A DNA stretch of 64,000 bases, from contig NZ_FXWK01000001.1 of NCBI RefSeq assembly GCF_900177655.1, forward strand, positions 1,302,001 to 1,366,000. Reading direction: 5' to 3'. This DNA is from Devosia lucknowensis. GTDB lineage: Bacteria; Pseudomonadota; Alphaproteobacteria; Rhizobiales; Devosiaceae. The notes under the pieces were generated by a model, which ran no database searches, was not told the origin of the DNA, and saw only the letters and a list, made by a program, of their open reading frames with translations. A program made the translations under genes and the position numbers. Positions within the stretch are counted from its first letter, which is position 1. Each line of letters begins with the position of its first letter. Below, in pieces: positions 36,529 to 44,570 of the stretch.

Positions 36529-37257
36529 ATGATAGAAACCGGCGGGCTGATCCGATCCCTGTCCGGGCGACGGGCTGCACGCAACTTCCACAATTTCGTC
36601 ATCAACGAAATCGGACATGCCATCGTCACCGGCACATTTCCGATCGGGTCGGTCCTTGCCAGCGATGCGGTGATGATGGAGCGCTACGGGGTCTCCCGCA
36701 CGGTGCTGCGCGAGGCGCTCAAGACGCTGGAGGCCAAGGGCCTTGTCGAGGCGCGCCCCAAGGTTGGCACCCGCGTCTCCCCGCGCAGCCGCTGGAACTT
36801 CTTCGATCCGCAGGTTCTCACCTGGCATTTCGACGCCGCGCCCGACGCCGAACTGTACGACAGCCTGTTCCGGGTGCGCGAGGCGCTCGAAGGGCCGATG
36901 ATCCTGCTGGCCACCCGCCACCGCACGGCCGAGCATGTGCGTCTGCTCAAATACTGGTGCCACCAGATGGAAACGGCCGGCGACAGCGTCGAGCAATACG
37001 GCCTTGCCTGCCTCGAAGTGCATGGCGTGATCGCCGAGAGCAGCCGCGACCCCCTGCTCCGCTCCATCCTCGGTGTTGTCGAACTGACGCTGGCGCTGGC
37101 CCTGACGCGCGACCGGGCAATGAGCGCGGAGGCCTATCGCAAGGAGGCGTCAGCGACATTCATCGCGCTGACGGCCGCCATCGAGGGCGGCCGTGCAGAA
37201 GAAGCCGCCTCGCTCTACGAAGCTATTCGGCGGCTCGACCGGCGCCAGGCTGTGTAG
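36529..37257 (+). CDS. GntR/FadR-family transcriptional regulator
   Basis: A 242-residue DNA-binding repressor or activator. N-terminal winged helix (residues about 22-85: ASDAVMMERYGVSRTVLREA, then LKTLEAKGLVEARPKVGTRV) and a C-terminal all-helical FCD ligand domain (LFRVREALEGPMILLATRHR; EVHGVIAESSRDPLLRSIL). Its position right behind the importer suggests control of sugar uptake or catabolism, possibly through the ytfQ upstream region. It ends 18 bases from the convergent pcaF. Confidence 0.9.
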   Translation: MIETGGLIRSLSGRRAARNFHNFVINEIGHAIVTGTFPIGSVLASDAVMMERYGVSRTVLREALKTLEAKGLVEARPKVGTRVSPRSRWNFFDPQVLTWHFDAAPDAELYDSLFRVREALEGPMILLATRHRTAEHVRLLKYWCHQMETAGDSVEQYGLACLEVHGVIAESSRDPLLRSILGVVELTLALALTRDRAMSAEAYRKEASATFIALTAAIEGGRAEEAASLYEAIRRLDRRQAV

Positions 37258-37275
37258 CCCGGCGCCGGAAGACGG

Positions 37276-38478
37276 TCACACGCGCTCGAGCGCGATGGCG
37301 ATGCCCTGCCCCACCCCGATGCACATCGTCGCCAGCGCCCGCTTCTTGCCGCCGAGCGACAGTTCGAGAGCAGCCGAGCCGGTGATGCGCGCACCACTCA
37401 TGCCGAGGGGATGGCCAAGGGCGATGGCGCCGCCATTCGGGTTCACGCGCGCATCGTCCTCGGCAATACCAAGATCGCGCAGGACCGCGATGCCCTGGCT
37501 GGCAAAGGCTTCGTTGAGCTCGATCACGTCGAAATCGGCCTGGCCGAGGCCGAGCCGCGCGAAAAGCTTCTTGCTCGCGGGGGCGGGTCCCATCCCCATG
37601 ATACGGGGCGGCACTCCTGCCGTCGCACCGCCCAGGATGCGGGCAATGGGGGTCAAGCCATGCTTTTTCGCCGCTGCCTCGGACGCAATGATGAGAGCCG
37701 CTGCGCCGTCGTTGACGCCGGACGCGTTCCCGGCCGTCACCGTGCCCTCGGGAAACAGCGCCCGGAGCCGCGCCAGGCTCTCGACCGTGGTGCCGGCGCG
37801 CGGATGCTCGTCGGTGTCCACGATGAGCGGATCGCCCTTCTTCTGGGCAATGCTGACCGGTACGATTTCCCGCGCCAGGCGACCGTTCTTTTGCGCGGCG
37901 ACGGCCTTGTCCTGACTGCGGACGGCGAACTGGTCCTGCGCCTCGCGCGACACGCCAAAGTCCCGTGCGACATTCTCGCCGGTCTCGGGCATGGAATCGA
38001 CGCCGTACTGCGCTTTCATCAACGGGTTGACGAAGCGCCAGCCGATGGTGGTGTCGTAGATTTCGGCATTGCGGGAAAAGGCCGCGTCAGCCTTGGGCAT
38101 GACAAAGGGCGCGCGGGACATGCTTTCGGTGCCGCCGGCGATGACAAGTTCGGCCTCGCCAGCCTTGATGGCGCGCGCGGCCGCGATAACGGCGTCCATG
38201 CCGGAGCCGCAGAGCCGGTTGATTGTCGTCCCGGTGACGCCGACAGGCATGCCTGCCAGAAGCAGGCTCATGCGGGCCACGTTGCGGTTGTCTTCGCCGG
38301 CCTGGTTGGCATTGCCGAAGATCACGTCGTCGACGGCATCCCAGTCAACGTCGGCGTGCTCGGCCATCAGCGCGCGGAGCGGAACCGCGCCGAGGTCGTC
38401 GGGGCGCACCGATGACAGCGATCCGCCGAAACGGCCGATGGGTGTGCGCCTGTAGGCGCAGATAAAGGCTTCCGTCAT
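37276..38478 (-). CDS. pcaF: 3-oxoadipyl-CoA thiolase
   Basis: Cleaves 3-oxoadipyl-CoA to succinyl-CoA and acetyl-CoA, the last step of the beta-ketoadipate pathway for aromatic compounds. The 400-residue thiolase has the active-site residues Cys90 (NRLCGSGMDAV), His356 (NPNGGAIALGHPLG) and Cys386 (MCIGVGQG). It is one base downstream of the CoA-transferase pair, which supports the pathway assignment over a generic acetyl-CoA acetyltransferase. Confidence 0.93.
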   Translation of the reverse strand: MTEAFICAYRRTPIGRFGGSLSSVRPDDLGAVPLRALMAEHADVDWDAVDDVIFGNANQAGEDNRNVARMSLLLAGMPVGVTGTTINRLCGSGMDAVIAAARAIKAGEAELVIAGGTESMSRAPFVMPKADAAFSRNAEIYDTTIGWRFVNPLMKAQYGVDSMPETGENVARDFGVSREAQDQFAVRSQDKAVAAQKNGRLAREIVPVSIAQKKGDPLIVDTDEHPRAGTTVESLARLRALFPEGTVTAGNASGVNDGAAALIIASEAAAKKHGLTPIARILGGATAGVPPRIMGMGPAPASKKLFARLGLGQADFDVIELNEAFASQGIAVLRDLGIAEDDARVNPNGGAIALGHPLGMSGARITGSAALELSLGGKKRALATMCIGVGQGIAIALERV

Positions 38479-38479
38479 C

Positions 38480-39151
38480 TCAAAGCTCCGGGGCGACGAG
38501 GTCGCCGATCGTGTCGGGCAGCACCAGTTCGGCGCCGGTTACCGATTGCAACTCATCGACGCTCATGGCGGCCAGCTTTTCGCGCAGGACGAAACGCCCA
38601 CACTCGATGTCGAGAACCGCCAGGCTTGTGTAGACACGCGTAACGCATCCGACACCGGTCAGCGGCAGGGTGCAGGTCTTGACCAGCTTGGGCTTGCCGT
38701 CCTTGGTCACGTGATCAGTAATGACCGCGACGCGCTTGGCCCCGTGCACCAGGTCCATGGCGCCGCCGACGGCGGGAACGCCCTTGGGGCCCGTCGACCA
38801 GTTGGCTAGGTCGCCGTTTTCAGCGACTTCGTAGGTACCGAGGATGGCGACGTCGAGATGGCCGCCGCGCACCATGCCGAAGCTGTCCGCATGGTGGAAG
38901 AAGGCTGCACCGGGCTTGAGCGTGATCGCCTTCTTGCCCGCGTTGATCAAGTCCCAGTCTTCTTGGCCTTCCGGTGGTGCCTCGCCGAAATTCAGCACGC
39001 CGTTTTCGGTGTGGAAGATGGCCTGGCGCCCGGGCGGCTGGAATTTGGCGACCATTTCGGGAAAGCCGATGCCGAGATTGACATAGGCACCGTCCTCGAT
39101 GTCCTGCGCGGCGCGCCAGGCGATCTGGGCGTTGGAAAGCTTGCTGGTCAT
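38480..39151 (-). CDS. pcaJ: 3-oxoadipate CoA-transferase subunit B
   Basis: The beta subunit that, with PcaI, moves CoA from succinyl-CoA to 3-oxoadipate. The 223-residue protein has GIGFPEMVA (residues 27-35) and the catalytic glutamate Glu49 in HTENGVLNFG. Its start overlaps the pcaI stop by 4 bases. Confidence 0.92.
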   Translation of the reverse strand: MTSKLSNAQIAWRAAQDIEDGAYVNLGIGFPEMVAKFQPPGRQAIFHTENGVLNFGEAPPEGQEDWDLINAGKKAITLKPGAAFFHHADSFGMVRGGHLDVAILGTYEVAENGDLANWSTGPKGVPAVGGAMDLVHGAKRVAVITDHVTKDGKPKLVKTCTLPLTGVGCVTRVYTSLAVLDIECGRFVLREKLAAMSVDELQSVTGAELVLPDTIGDLVAPEL

Positions 39152-39870
39152 GCGTAGGCCACTCCTTCGCGCATCAGGGCTTCTTCCTGTCTGGCATCGG
39201 CGACCTCGACGACGCGATTGACGAAAATGCCGGGGGTGATCACCTGTTCGGGATCGATCTCGCCGGGGGCGACCACCTGCGTGGCCTGCACGATGGTCAC
39301 CCTGGCCGCAGCCGCCATCAGCGGCGAGAAATTTCGCGCCGCCTTGCGATAGGTCAGGTTGCCCATCGTATCGGCAAGTTCCGCCTTGATCAGCGCCGCG
39401 TCGGCTTTCAGCCAGCGCTCCTGGACGTAGTGCTTGCCATCGAACTCGGCGACCGGCTTGCCCTTGGCGACATCGGTGCCGTAGCTGGCTGGGGTGTAGA
39501 AAGCCGGAATGCCGGCGCCGGCAGCACGGATGCGCTCTGCCAGCGTGCCCTGCGGCACCAGCTCGAGGGCGATTTCGCCCGCCAGATACTTTTCGGTGAA
39601 GGCACGCGGATCGGCCGAGCGCGGGAAGGAACAGATCATCTTGGCGACCATGCCCGCGTCGATCATCGCGGCGATGCCGATGCGGCCGTTGCCGGCGTTG
39701 TTGTTGACCACCGTCAGGTTTTTCGGGCTACCGGTGGCCTTGAAGCGGTCGATGAGCGCATGGATCAGCTCGATAGGTGCACCGGAGCCGCCAAAGCCGC
39801 CAACCATCAGCACCATGCCGTCCTCGATGCCTGCCACTGCCGTGGCGAGGTCGGGAACTGTCTTGTCCAT
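39148..39870 (-). CDS. pcaI: 3-oxoadipate CoA-transferase subunit A
   Basis: The alpha subunit, 240 residues, starting at the ATG at 39870 behind GGAAGGAG; longer in-frame starts lack similarity and would run into the operator. The oxyanion/CoA-binding glycine loop VGGFGGSGAP is at residues 23-32. First gene of pcaIJF, transcribed away from the IclR-type regulator. Confidence 0.93.
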   Translation of the reverse strand: MDKTVPDLATAVAGIEDGMVLMVGGFGGSGAPIELIHALIDRFKATGSPKNLTVVNNNAGNGRIGIAAMIDAGMVAKMICSFPRSADPRAFTEKYLAGEIALELVPQGTLAERIRAAGAGIPAFYTPASYGTDVAKGKPVAEFDGKHYVQERWLKADAALIKAELADTMGNLTYRKAARNFSPLMAAAARVTIVQATQVVAPGEIDPEQVITPGIFVNRVVEVADARQEEALMREGVAYA

Positions 39871-39944
39871 ATGCGCGCACTCCTTCCGCCATACCGCGTT
39901 TTGAATGGCTTGGAGATAAGAGCAGCCTTCCCCTGTCCGCAACG

Positions 39945-39989
39945 CCATTTGTGCGATATGCTGCATTTGTTGAGTTATCGCACAAATGG
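39945..39989. promoter_or_regulatory. Perfect 14-bp inverted repeat, probable PcaR operator
   Basis: CCATTTGTGCGATA (39945-39958) and its exact complement TATCGCACAAATGG (39976-39989) are separated by 17 bases in the pcaI-pcaR divergent gap. The half-site ATCGCAC also occurs in known PcaR operators of Pseudomonas. It overlaps the earliest possible regulator start, so it is well placed to control both directions. Confidence 0.7.
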
Positions 39990-39997
39990 TGGTGCTA

Positions 39998-40753
39998 ATG
40001 CTGGAACGCGACATCATGGGCGGTCTTGCCAAAGGCCTTCAGGTCATCGAGACGTTCACGGCCGACAAGCCACGCCAGTCCATATCCGAAGTCTCCGCAG
40101 CGTCCGGCCTCGACCGGGCAACGGCGCGGCGTTGTCTGCTGACGCTGTCGCACCTGGGCTATGCCGACTATGACGGCAAGTATTTCACGCTGACACCGCG
40201 CGTGCTGCGCCTCGGGACAGCCTGCCTTGCCACCATGCCCCTGCCCCAGATCGTGCAGCCGCATCTCGACCAGCTGTCGAGCGAGCTGGGCGAAAGCTCA
40301 TCGGTGTCGGTGCTTGATGGAGCCGAAATCGTCTATGTGGCACGGGCCGCGCAACGCAAGGTCATGTCGATCAGCCTGATGCCGGGCTCGCGCCTGCCCG
40401 CCTTCTGCACGTCGATGGGACGCATCCTGCTTGCCGCCCTGCCCGAAAGCGAGGCCACGGCGATTCTCGAGAGATCTGCGCTGACGGCGCGCACCCGCCA
40501 CACCCTGATCGACATCGGTGCCATCATGGCCGAACTCGAGCGCATCCGCGGCGACGGCTTCGCCCTGATCGACCAGGAGGTGGAACTCGGACTGCGCTCG
40601 ATCGCCATCCCCGTCCTAAACGCCCGTGGCGCGACGGTCGCCGCGCTCAATATCGGCCTGCCCGCCACCCAGGCCGACATCACCGAACTGCCCCGACTGT
40701 TTCTCGCACCAATGCGGCGCGTCCAGAACGAACTGCGCGCACTTCTCAGATAA
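39998..40753 (+). CDS. pcaR: IclR-family regulator, PcaR/PobR type
   Basis: A regulator of aromatic catabolism, about 251 residues. N-terminal winged helix (GLAKGLQVIETFTADKPRQS and AASGLDRATARRCLLTLSHL) and an effector-binding IclR C-domain (SRLPAFCTSMGRILLAALPE; GFALIDQEVELGLRSIAIPV). I start at the ATG at 39998, outside the operator arms; the ATG at 39986 lies inside the palindrome. Divergent from pcaIJF, which it most likely controls in response to 3-oxoadipate. Confidence 0.88.
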   Translation: MLERDIMGGLAKGLQVIETFTADKPRQSISEVSAASGLDRATARRCLLTLSHLGYADYDGKYFTLTPRVLRLGTACLATMPLPQIVQPHLDQLSSELGESSSVSVLDGAEIVYVARAAQRKVMSISLMPGSRLPAFCTSMGRILLAALPESEATAILERSALTARTRHTLIDIGAIMAELERIRGDGFALIDQEVELGLRSIAIPVLNARGATVAALNIGLPATQADITELPRLFLAPMRRVQNELRALLR

Positions 40754-40768
40754 CGATGCGGGAGGAAC

Positions 40769-40842
40769 TGGAGCGGGTAGCGGGAATCGAACCCGCGTAT
40801 TCAGCTTGGAAGGCTGCTGCTCTACCATTGAGCTATACCCGC
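40769..40842 (-). tRNA. tRNA-Gly (anticodon TCC)
   Basis: A 74-base cloverleaf on the minus strand: acceptor GCGGGTA/TACCCGC, D-arm GCTCAATGGTAGAGC, anticodon loop CTTCCAA, T-arm CGGGTTCGATTCCCG, discriminator T and an encoded CCA. It starts 15 bases beyond the pcaR stop, convergent with it. Confidence 0.97.
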
Positions 40843-40865
40843 CCGAAGGCGAAGCCACTCGCTCC

Positions 40866-40894
40866 GATTAGCCTGAACCGGGCGGCTATGGCAA
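40866..40894 (-). promoter_or_regulatory. Candidate promoter of tRNA-Gly
   Basis: On the minus strand TTGCCA (40889-40894) and CTAATC (40866-40871) at exactly 17-base spacing, 23 bases before the tRNA. Confidence 0.45.
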
Positions 40895-40965
40895 GTGTGC
40901 CACCGCGAAGCTTTCCACAAAATGCGTGATGAACCAAATTCTTGCGGGAGAGTCGTGCAAGGGTG

Positions 40966-40994
40966 TTGACACCTTTGCGACAGCCCACCATAAA
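40966..40994 (+). promoter_or_regulatory. Promoter of tRNA-Tyr
   Basis: A consensus TTGACA (40966-40971) and CATAAA (40989-40994) with a 17-base spacer, about 47 bases before the tRNA. It is the best sigma-70-type match in the window. Confidence 0.7.
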
Positions 40995-41041
40995 CCGCCC
41001 GACGAAAACGCCAGCGCGTTTCGTTTCCTGCCCGAAAATGT

Positions 41042-41126
41042 GGAGGGGTGGGAGAGTGGTTAAATCCATCAGACTGTAAATCTGACGCCTCAGGCTACAC
41101 TGGTTCGAATCCAGTCCCCTCCACCA
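41042..41126 (+). tRNA. tRNA-Tyr (anticodon GTA)
   Basis: An 85-base type II tRNA with a long variable arm: acceptor GGAGGGG/CCCCTCC, anticodon loop CTGTAAA giving GTA, T-arm TGGTTCGAATCCA and an encoded ACCA end. It marks the border between conserved genes and accessory DNA, a common integration site for mobile elements, though no second copy of its 3' end was noticed. Confidence 0.97.
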
Positions 41127-41168
41127 ATTTCCCGGCATAACTAGCTGAAATCGCTGTAGAAAATGCAG

Positions 41169-41196
41169 AGGGCGCCATTGGCGCCCTAAGTTTTTT
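41169..41196 (+). terminator. Intrinsic terminator of tRNA-Tyr
   Basis: An 8-bp stem (AGGGCGCC/GGCGCCCT, 3-base loop) followed by AAG and six T (41191-41196), 43 bases after the tRNA. Confidence 0.88.
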
Positions 41197-41357
41197 CATA
41201 AGGTGGTTGGCCGCCATGCGTGACGCTTACGGTATTCGGTCATCGAACGCCGGCCACAGCGCGTCACCACCATAACTCATTGAAAAGGCAGGAATAAGCG
41301 GCGATTTCCCATGCTTTCGTCACCACCCCTGGAGAGAGCCGGAAATGCCCGGTTCGT

Positions 41358-41419
41358 GGTCGGGATTCCGACCTCGGCAGTGCCGAGGGCCATTGGGCGA
41401 TATGGGAATTGCCATATCG
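41358..41419. repeat. Three tandem perfect hairpins
   Basis: GGTCGG-GATT-CCGACC (41358-41373), CCTCGGC-AGT-GCCGAGG (41372-41388) and CGATATGG-GAATTG-CCATATCG (41398-41419) follow one another in gene-poor DNA beside a decayed ParB-like fragment. Such palindrome clusters occur at origins, partition or transfer sites, but no known site was recognised. Confidence 0.5.
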
Positions 41420-41475
41420 GAATCAAAACCCCGTTCAGACGGTTACTCGGGCGGGGTGGATGTTTGGCTGGTAGC

Positions 41476-41604
41476 CTGACACCACTTGAACGCGATGAAC
41501 AGGTTGCGGAGTGGATTGAGCGGACGGAACGGGCACAGATAGTTTCGTTGCAATCTGCAACAAAACCCCAAGGCGGGCGACCAGAATCCGGAATCAGCGC
41601 CGCA
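41476..41604 (+). pseudogene. Remnant of a ParB-like DNA-binding protein
   Basis: About 43 codons read LTPLERDEQVAEWIERTE and, further on, TKPQGGRPESGISAA, which resembles the mid-part of mobile-element ParB-like proteins (LTPLER...GGRPxGGI.AA, normally followed by a helix-turn-helix starting ARELG). Similarity stops at ISAA and nothing recognisable precedes LTPLER, so this is a fragment. The identification rests on memory of the motif and is tentative. Confidence 0.4.
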
Positions 41605-41681
41605 AAACCCCGCGCCTGTAGATGCCGGTGGTGTCGGCGGCGCGGGGGTGTGTCGGCTGGTGAGGCCTTATGAGTTGGCCA

Positions 41682-41882
41682 TTAAGCCGCGCTATCGATG
41701 GTCAAGATTTTGTCCAGGACCGTCTCGGCAAGGGACGCTTGGCCTGCTTCGTGGAAAATCAAATATAGGTCTCCCCACGTCACGGGCGTATTGGCGCCGC
41801 AGCGTCTGGCTGCTGGCGGCGGATCCTGCGGCTTACCAATCGGCATCACATCGCGGATGGGGACGATTTTGGAAATGGTCAT
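41682..41882 (-). CDS. Small hypothetical protein
   Basis: A possible 66-residue protein, MTISKIVPIRDVMPIGKPQD at the start and a helical end (VTWGDLYLIFHEAGQASLAE). The ATG at 41882 has a GAGAAG site. Not recognised. It lies downstream of the nested inverted-repeat element at 41888-41962, which would be its leader. Real coding status uncertain because the surroundings look decayed. Confidence 0.45.
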   Translation of the reverse strand: MTISKIVPIRDVMPIGKPQDPPPAARRCGANTPVTWGDLYLIFHEAGQASLAETVLDKILTIDSAA

Positions 41883-41887
41883 TGTCT

Positions 41888-41962
41888 TCTCACTGGTTTG
41901 GCTTGCTACGGCCTGACCGGTGTGCGTCACCGGAACCGGGGGTTAGCAACTTGCCAGTGAGA
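41888..41962. repeat. Nested three-level inverted repeat
   Basis: TCTCACTGG/CCAGTGAGA (41888-41896 with 41954-41962), inside it TTGCTA/TAGCAA (41903-41908 with 41944-41949), and inside that CCGGTG/CACCGG (41917-41922 with 41928-41933). A diverged copy of the left arm (CACTGGTCCGGGTTGCTACG) recurs around 42124. It could be a structured RNA leader or the ends of a small mobile repeat. Confidence 0.5.
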
Positions 41963-42490
41963 CAAGCCGACGCGCTTTTAAGCTTTCGCTCTGGACATGG
42001 CGTGCCGCCCCCGGTATCAGTGATACCGAGCTGCAGCGACCGCCAAGTCGCATGCCTGCGCTGTTGAGCCCGCCAAGGCTCTCACGCTCAGCAAGTTTAC
42101 CCCGCCAAGGGTATCTTGCGTCACTGGTCCGGGTTGCTACGCCCGCGGACTAGAATGCACTTCCCATAGTTTCCGAAAAGCTAAAATTCCCCACCGGGGG
42201 GACGCAACTTCGCGTTTTGGCGCTTGACCACAGGAACGTTATCGGCCGTGGTGCGTTCGCGCGCGAGGTGCAATTGCGCCCCCCCAACCATCTTGGATGC
42301 AGCTTTGTGGTGCCAGCGAATCGGCTGGCGCTCAATGAAAGGGCACATCAATGTGCAGGTTGCAGCCTTCGCCTCTCATCTTGACCCGCAAACTCGATGC
42401 CGCGCTGCCGCCTGAATTCAAGGGCCCGCTGGGCAACACCATTCTCTCTGCTCCGCCATAGCCGCGGACGATCTCGGGTAGGTAGCTCAC

Positions 42491-42525
42491 AAAAAAACAC
42501 CCGCCGACCGTGAGGCCTGCGGGTG
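42491..42525 (-). terminator. Minus-strand intrinsic terminator in gene-poor DNA
   Basis: CACCCGC/GCGGGTG (42498-42504 with 42519-42525) followed on the minus strand by seven T. No minus-strand gene lies just to its right, so it would stop antisense transcription or is left over from a lost gene. Apart from the repeats listed, 41963-42612 holds nothing I can support. Confidence 0.6.
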
Positions 42526-42612
42526 AGAGTTTCTTGCTTGCGCGCGATCGCGCCGACCCGCCTTAATTCGCTATCTTGTGGTTAGAATTGGATCACGCGG
42601 TCTGGAAATTCA

Positions 42613-43116
42613 ATGCCTGACACCCCTCTCCTGCTGACCAAGGCACAAGCGGCAGCGCTCCTAGGCGTATCGGCCAGTACATTCGCAAACTACGTCAAAG
42701 CAGGCAGCATGCCTCCGCAGGTGCCGGGCCTGAATCGATGGAGCCGCACACAGATCGAGCGCGCCGCGGCTGGCGAGCCTTGGCATCAACCGGCTCCGCC
42801 GGCTGCGGCTGCGGATGAATACGCGCGCTGGGAGGCCTCTTACGATGCGCGACGGTCGTCGACTACCTTGCCGCACTCAACGGCGAACAGCGACTTCAAC
42901 CCTGATCTTCCCTTAGGTAAACGGGAGATCAGATTGCTTCTAGCGTTACACGGCCGCAACGAACCAATCAAAGAAGGTGACGTACCTGGCGTAAGCGTTG
43001 CTACAACTGAGAAGCTGGGGCTACGGGGGTATCTCGAGCCGAGCGGCTACTTCTTTAAATTGCTGCTTACAAGAGAGGGGAAGGCCGCGGCTGAAAGGAT
43101 CAAGCGCTCGGTTTAA
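42613..43116 (+). CDS. Helix-turn-helix protein, AlpA/excisionase-like N-terminus
   Basis: A 167-residue protein. Residues 6-50 (LLTKAQAAALLGVSASTFAN, then LNRWSRTQIERAAAG) form a MerR-like helix-turn-helix of the kind seen in AlpA regulators and phage excisionases. The rest, with an Ala/Pro-rich linker and a C-terminal part containing LPLGKREIRLLLALHGRNEP, is not recognised. Its place in accessory DNA fits a mobile-element regulator. The ribosome-binding site is weak. Confidence 0.7.
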   Translation: MPDTPLLLTKAQAAALLGVSASTFANYVKAGSMPPQVPGLNRWSRTQIERAAAGEPWHQPAPPAAAADEYARWEASYDARRSSTTLPHSTANSDFNPDLPLGKREIRLLLALHGRNEPIKEGDVPGVSVATTEKLGLRGYLEPSGYFFKLLLTREGKAAAERIKRSV

Positions 43117-43262
43117 ACCGTAGGTAGGGAACCCACATCCGGCCAAACGGTGCGACGCGTGAAGTCCTTCAAAGCGCCGAACGTTAATGAAGAGTGAAGA
43201 TAACGACTTGTCTCCCGGCGTACGCTGATATTGATTAGCCGGCATATGAAGGGGGCTTCACT

Positions 43263-43745
43263 ATGCTTACTCGCCTATTTGCTGTGCTCGGCACAGCTGC
43301 AGTCCTATGCGCCTGCTCTACTACCTACAGCGATATGGGGCTGGCTGGGGGCGTTTCAGCTTCGCCCGTTACCAGCGACGTCTACCGGATTTCTTCTCGC
43401 GGTAATGGCTTCACAGACGCCACAACTATCCAAGATTATTCGCTGCTGAAGGCTGCGGAAACAACTTTATCCGCGGGCAAAACGCACTTCATCATTCTAT
43501 CGGGCAACGACACAACGCGAGTGTCTACCCAGCGCACTGCCGGCACGATGTACACGAATTTCTACGGGAACACCGCCTACAGCACGTACTCGCCTGGCTA
43601 CAGCTACAACATCGTGAAGCCGGGCGAAGACCTGATGATACGAGTGTTCACCCCGGGACCGCGAGAGCAATTGCCGGTTAGCGCCTTCCGCGCACAGGAA
43701 GTCTTCGATTCCATCAACCCGCGCGTACAGCGACCTAAGTCGTGA
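43263..43745 (+). CDS. Lipoprotein, CC0125/CC1285-like
   Basis: A 160-residue exported lipoprotein: signal peptide MLTRLFAVLGTAAVLCACST with the lipobox LCAC (cysteine about residue 18). The mature part starts with a YSDMGLAGGVSASPVTSDVY stretch typical of CC0125-like lipoproteins and has a Tyr/Asn-rich centre. Function unknown. GGGGG lies before the ATG. Its stop overlaps the next gene's GTG start, so it leads a three-gene operon of exported proteins. Confidence 0.8.
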   Translation: MLTRLFAVLGTAAVLCACSTTYSDMGLAGGVSASPVTSDVYRISSRGNGFTDATTIQDYSLLKAAETTLSAGKTHFIILSGNDTTRVSTQRTAGTMYTNFYGNTAYSTYSPGYSYNIVKPGEDLMIRVFTPGPREQLPVSAFRAQEVFDSINPRVQRPKS

Positions 43746-44092
43746 AGGCGCCGTTCTTTTGTTTGGTGGCGTGGGCTTTTGCGTCCCTGCCAGCGCACGC
43801 ATTCTGCATGTCACCAATTGTGCCGTTCAATTTCGGGCCGCCCGACCCTCCCGGGTCTTTTAGCCGCCCTAATGTTCCGTATTGCCTGTCGAGCTACAGT
43901 TATAGCGCCAGTCACACCTGCGAAGAGTGGGAACTCGACCGCTATTTTTCAGATATCGACGCTTATGTGGCGTCTTTGCAAAGGTATCTGAACGAGTTCA
44001 ATGACTTCACGCGGGAGGTTGCAAGTCTTTCCGAAGATGCAGAGCGTTACGCAAATTGTGAAGCCAAAGAGGCAACTACTCAGCATGAATAG
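43742..44092 (+). CDS. Exported cysteine-containing hypothetical protein
   Basis: A 116-residue protein starting at GTG, overlapping the preceding stop (GTGA). Signal peptide residues 1-20 (ends LPAHA). The mature chain has four cysteines (22, 48, 60, 106), enough for two disulfides, a Pro/Ser-rich first half and a helical, acidic second half. Not recognised. Overlaps the nuclease gene by 8 bases. Confidence 0.7.
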   Translation: MKAPFFCLVAWAFASLPAHAFCMSPIVPFNFGPPDPPGSFSRPNVPYCLSSYSYSASHTCEEWELDRYFSDIDAYVASLQRYLNEFNDFTREVASLSEDAERYANCEAKEATTQHE

Positions 44093-44510
44093 CGCACCAG
44101 CACTTTCGGCGTTCGCGGCATTGTTCTTGTCGCTCGTCTTCGCGTTCCCTGCCCACGCCCAAGAGCGCACCGCCCACTTCAACATGTGCGGACGCGACCG
44201 CCACACCTGTGTGGTTGATGGGGACACGATATGGCTCGACGGCATGAACCTGCGACTCGAATCGTACGACACCCCCGAGCCTTACAACGACATCTGCGGC
44301 GGCCGAGCCGAGGTCGAGCTTGCCAATCGCGCCAGTCGACGCTTGCTGGACCTGCTTAATAACAATGCCTTCACGGTCCAGACTAGCGGCACCGACCGTT
44401 ACGGCCGAGTGCTGGCCACGATCAAGATCGGTGGGCGCGATGTCGGCGACATACTGATCTCTGAGGGCTTGGCGCGACGCTGGCCGAATGGTCGCGAATT
44501 CTGGTGCTGA
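44085..44510 (+). CDS. Secreted thermonuclease-family (SNase-like) protein
   Basis: A 141-residue exported nuclease: signal peptide residues 1-25 (ends AHAQ), then a staphylococcal-nuclease fold with the metal-binding VDGDTIWLDG (Asp45, Asp47), LRLESYDTPEP (Arg57, Asp62) and DRYGRVLATI (Arg108) motifs. The ATG at 44085 overlaps the previous gene. Probably degrades DNA or RNA in the periplasm or outside the cell. Shorter than most family members but with all motifs in place. Confidence 0.87.
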   Translation: MNSAPALSAFAALFLSLVFAFPAHAQERTAHFNMCGRDRHTCVVDGDTIWLDGMNLRLESYDTPEPYNDICGGRAEVELANRASRRLLDLLNNNAFTVQTSGTDRYGRVLATIKIGGRDVGDILISEGLARRWPNGREFWC

Positions 44511-44570
44511 TCAGCCTACGGAACATGAGGAGCCAGTCATACGTTTGCCACGCGTTCCTTGGAGGCAGAC

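Noticed and set aside
41042..41126. tRNA-Tyr as a proven attachment site
   Set aside because: No repeat of the tRNA 3' end was found by eye downstream and no integrase gene is present, so integration here stays a hypothesis.
42150..42335. A 61-codon minus-strand frame in the gene-poor segment
   Set aside because: No ribosome site, low-complexity composition and no similarity recognised.
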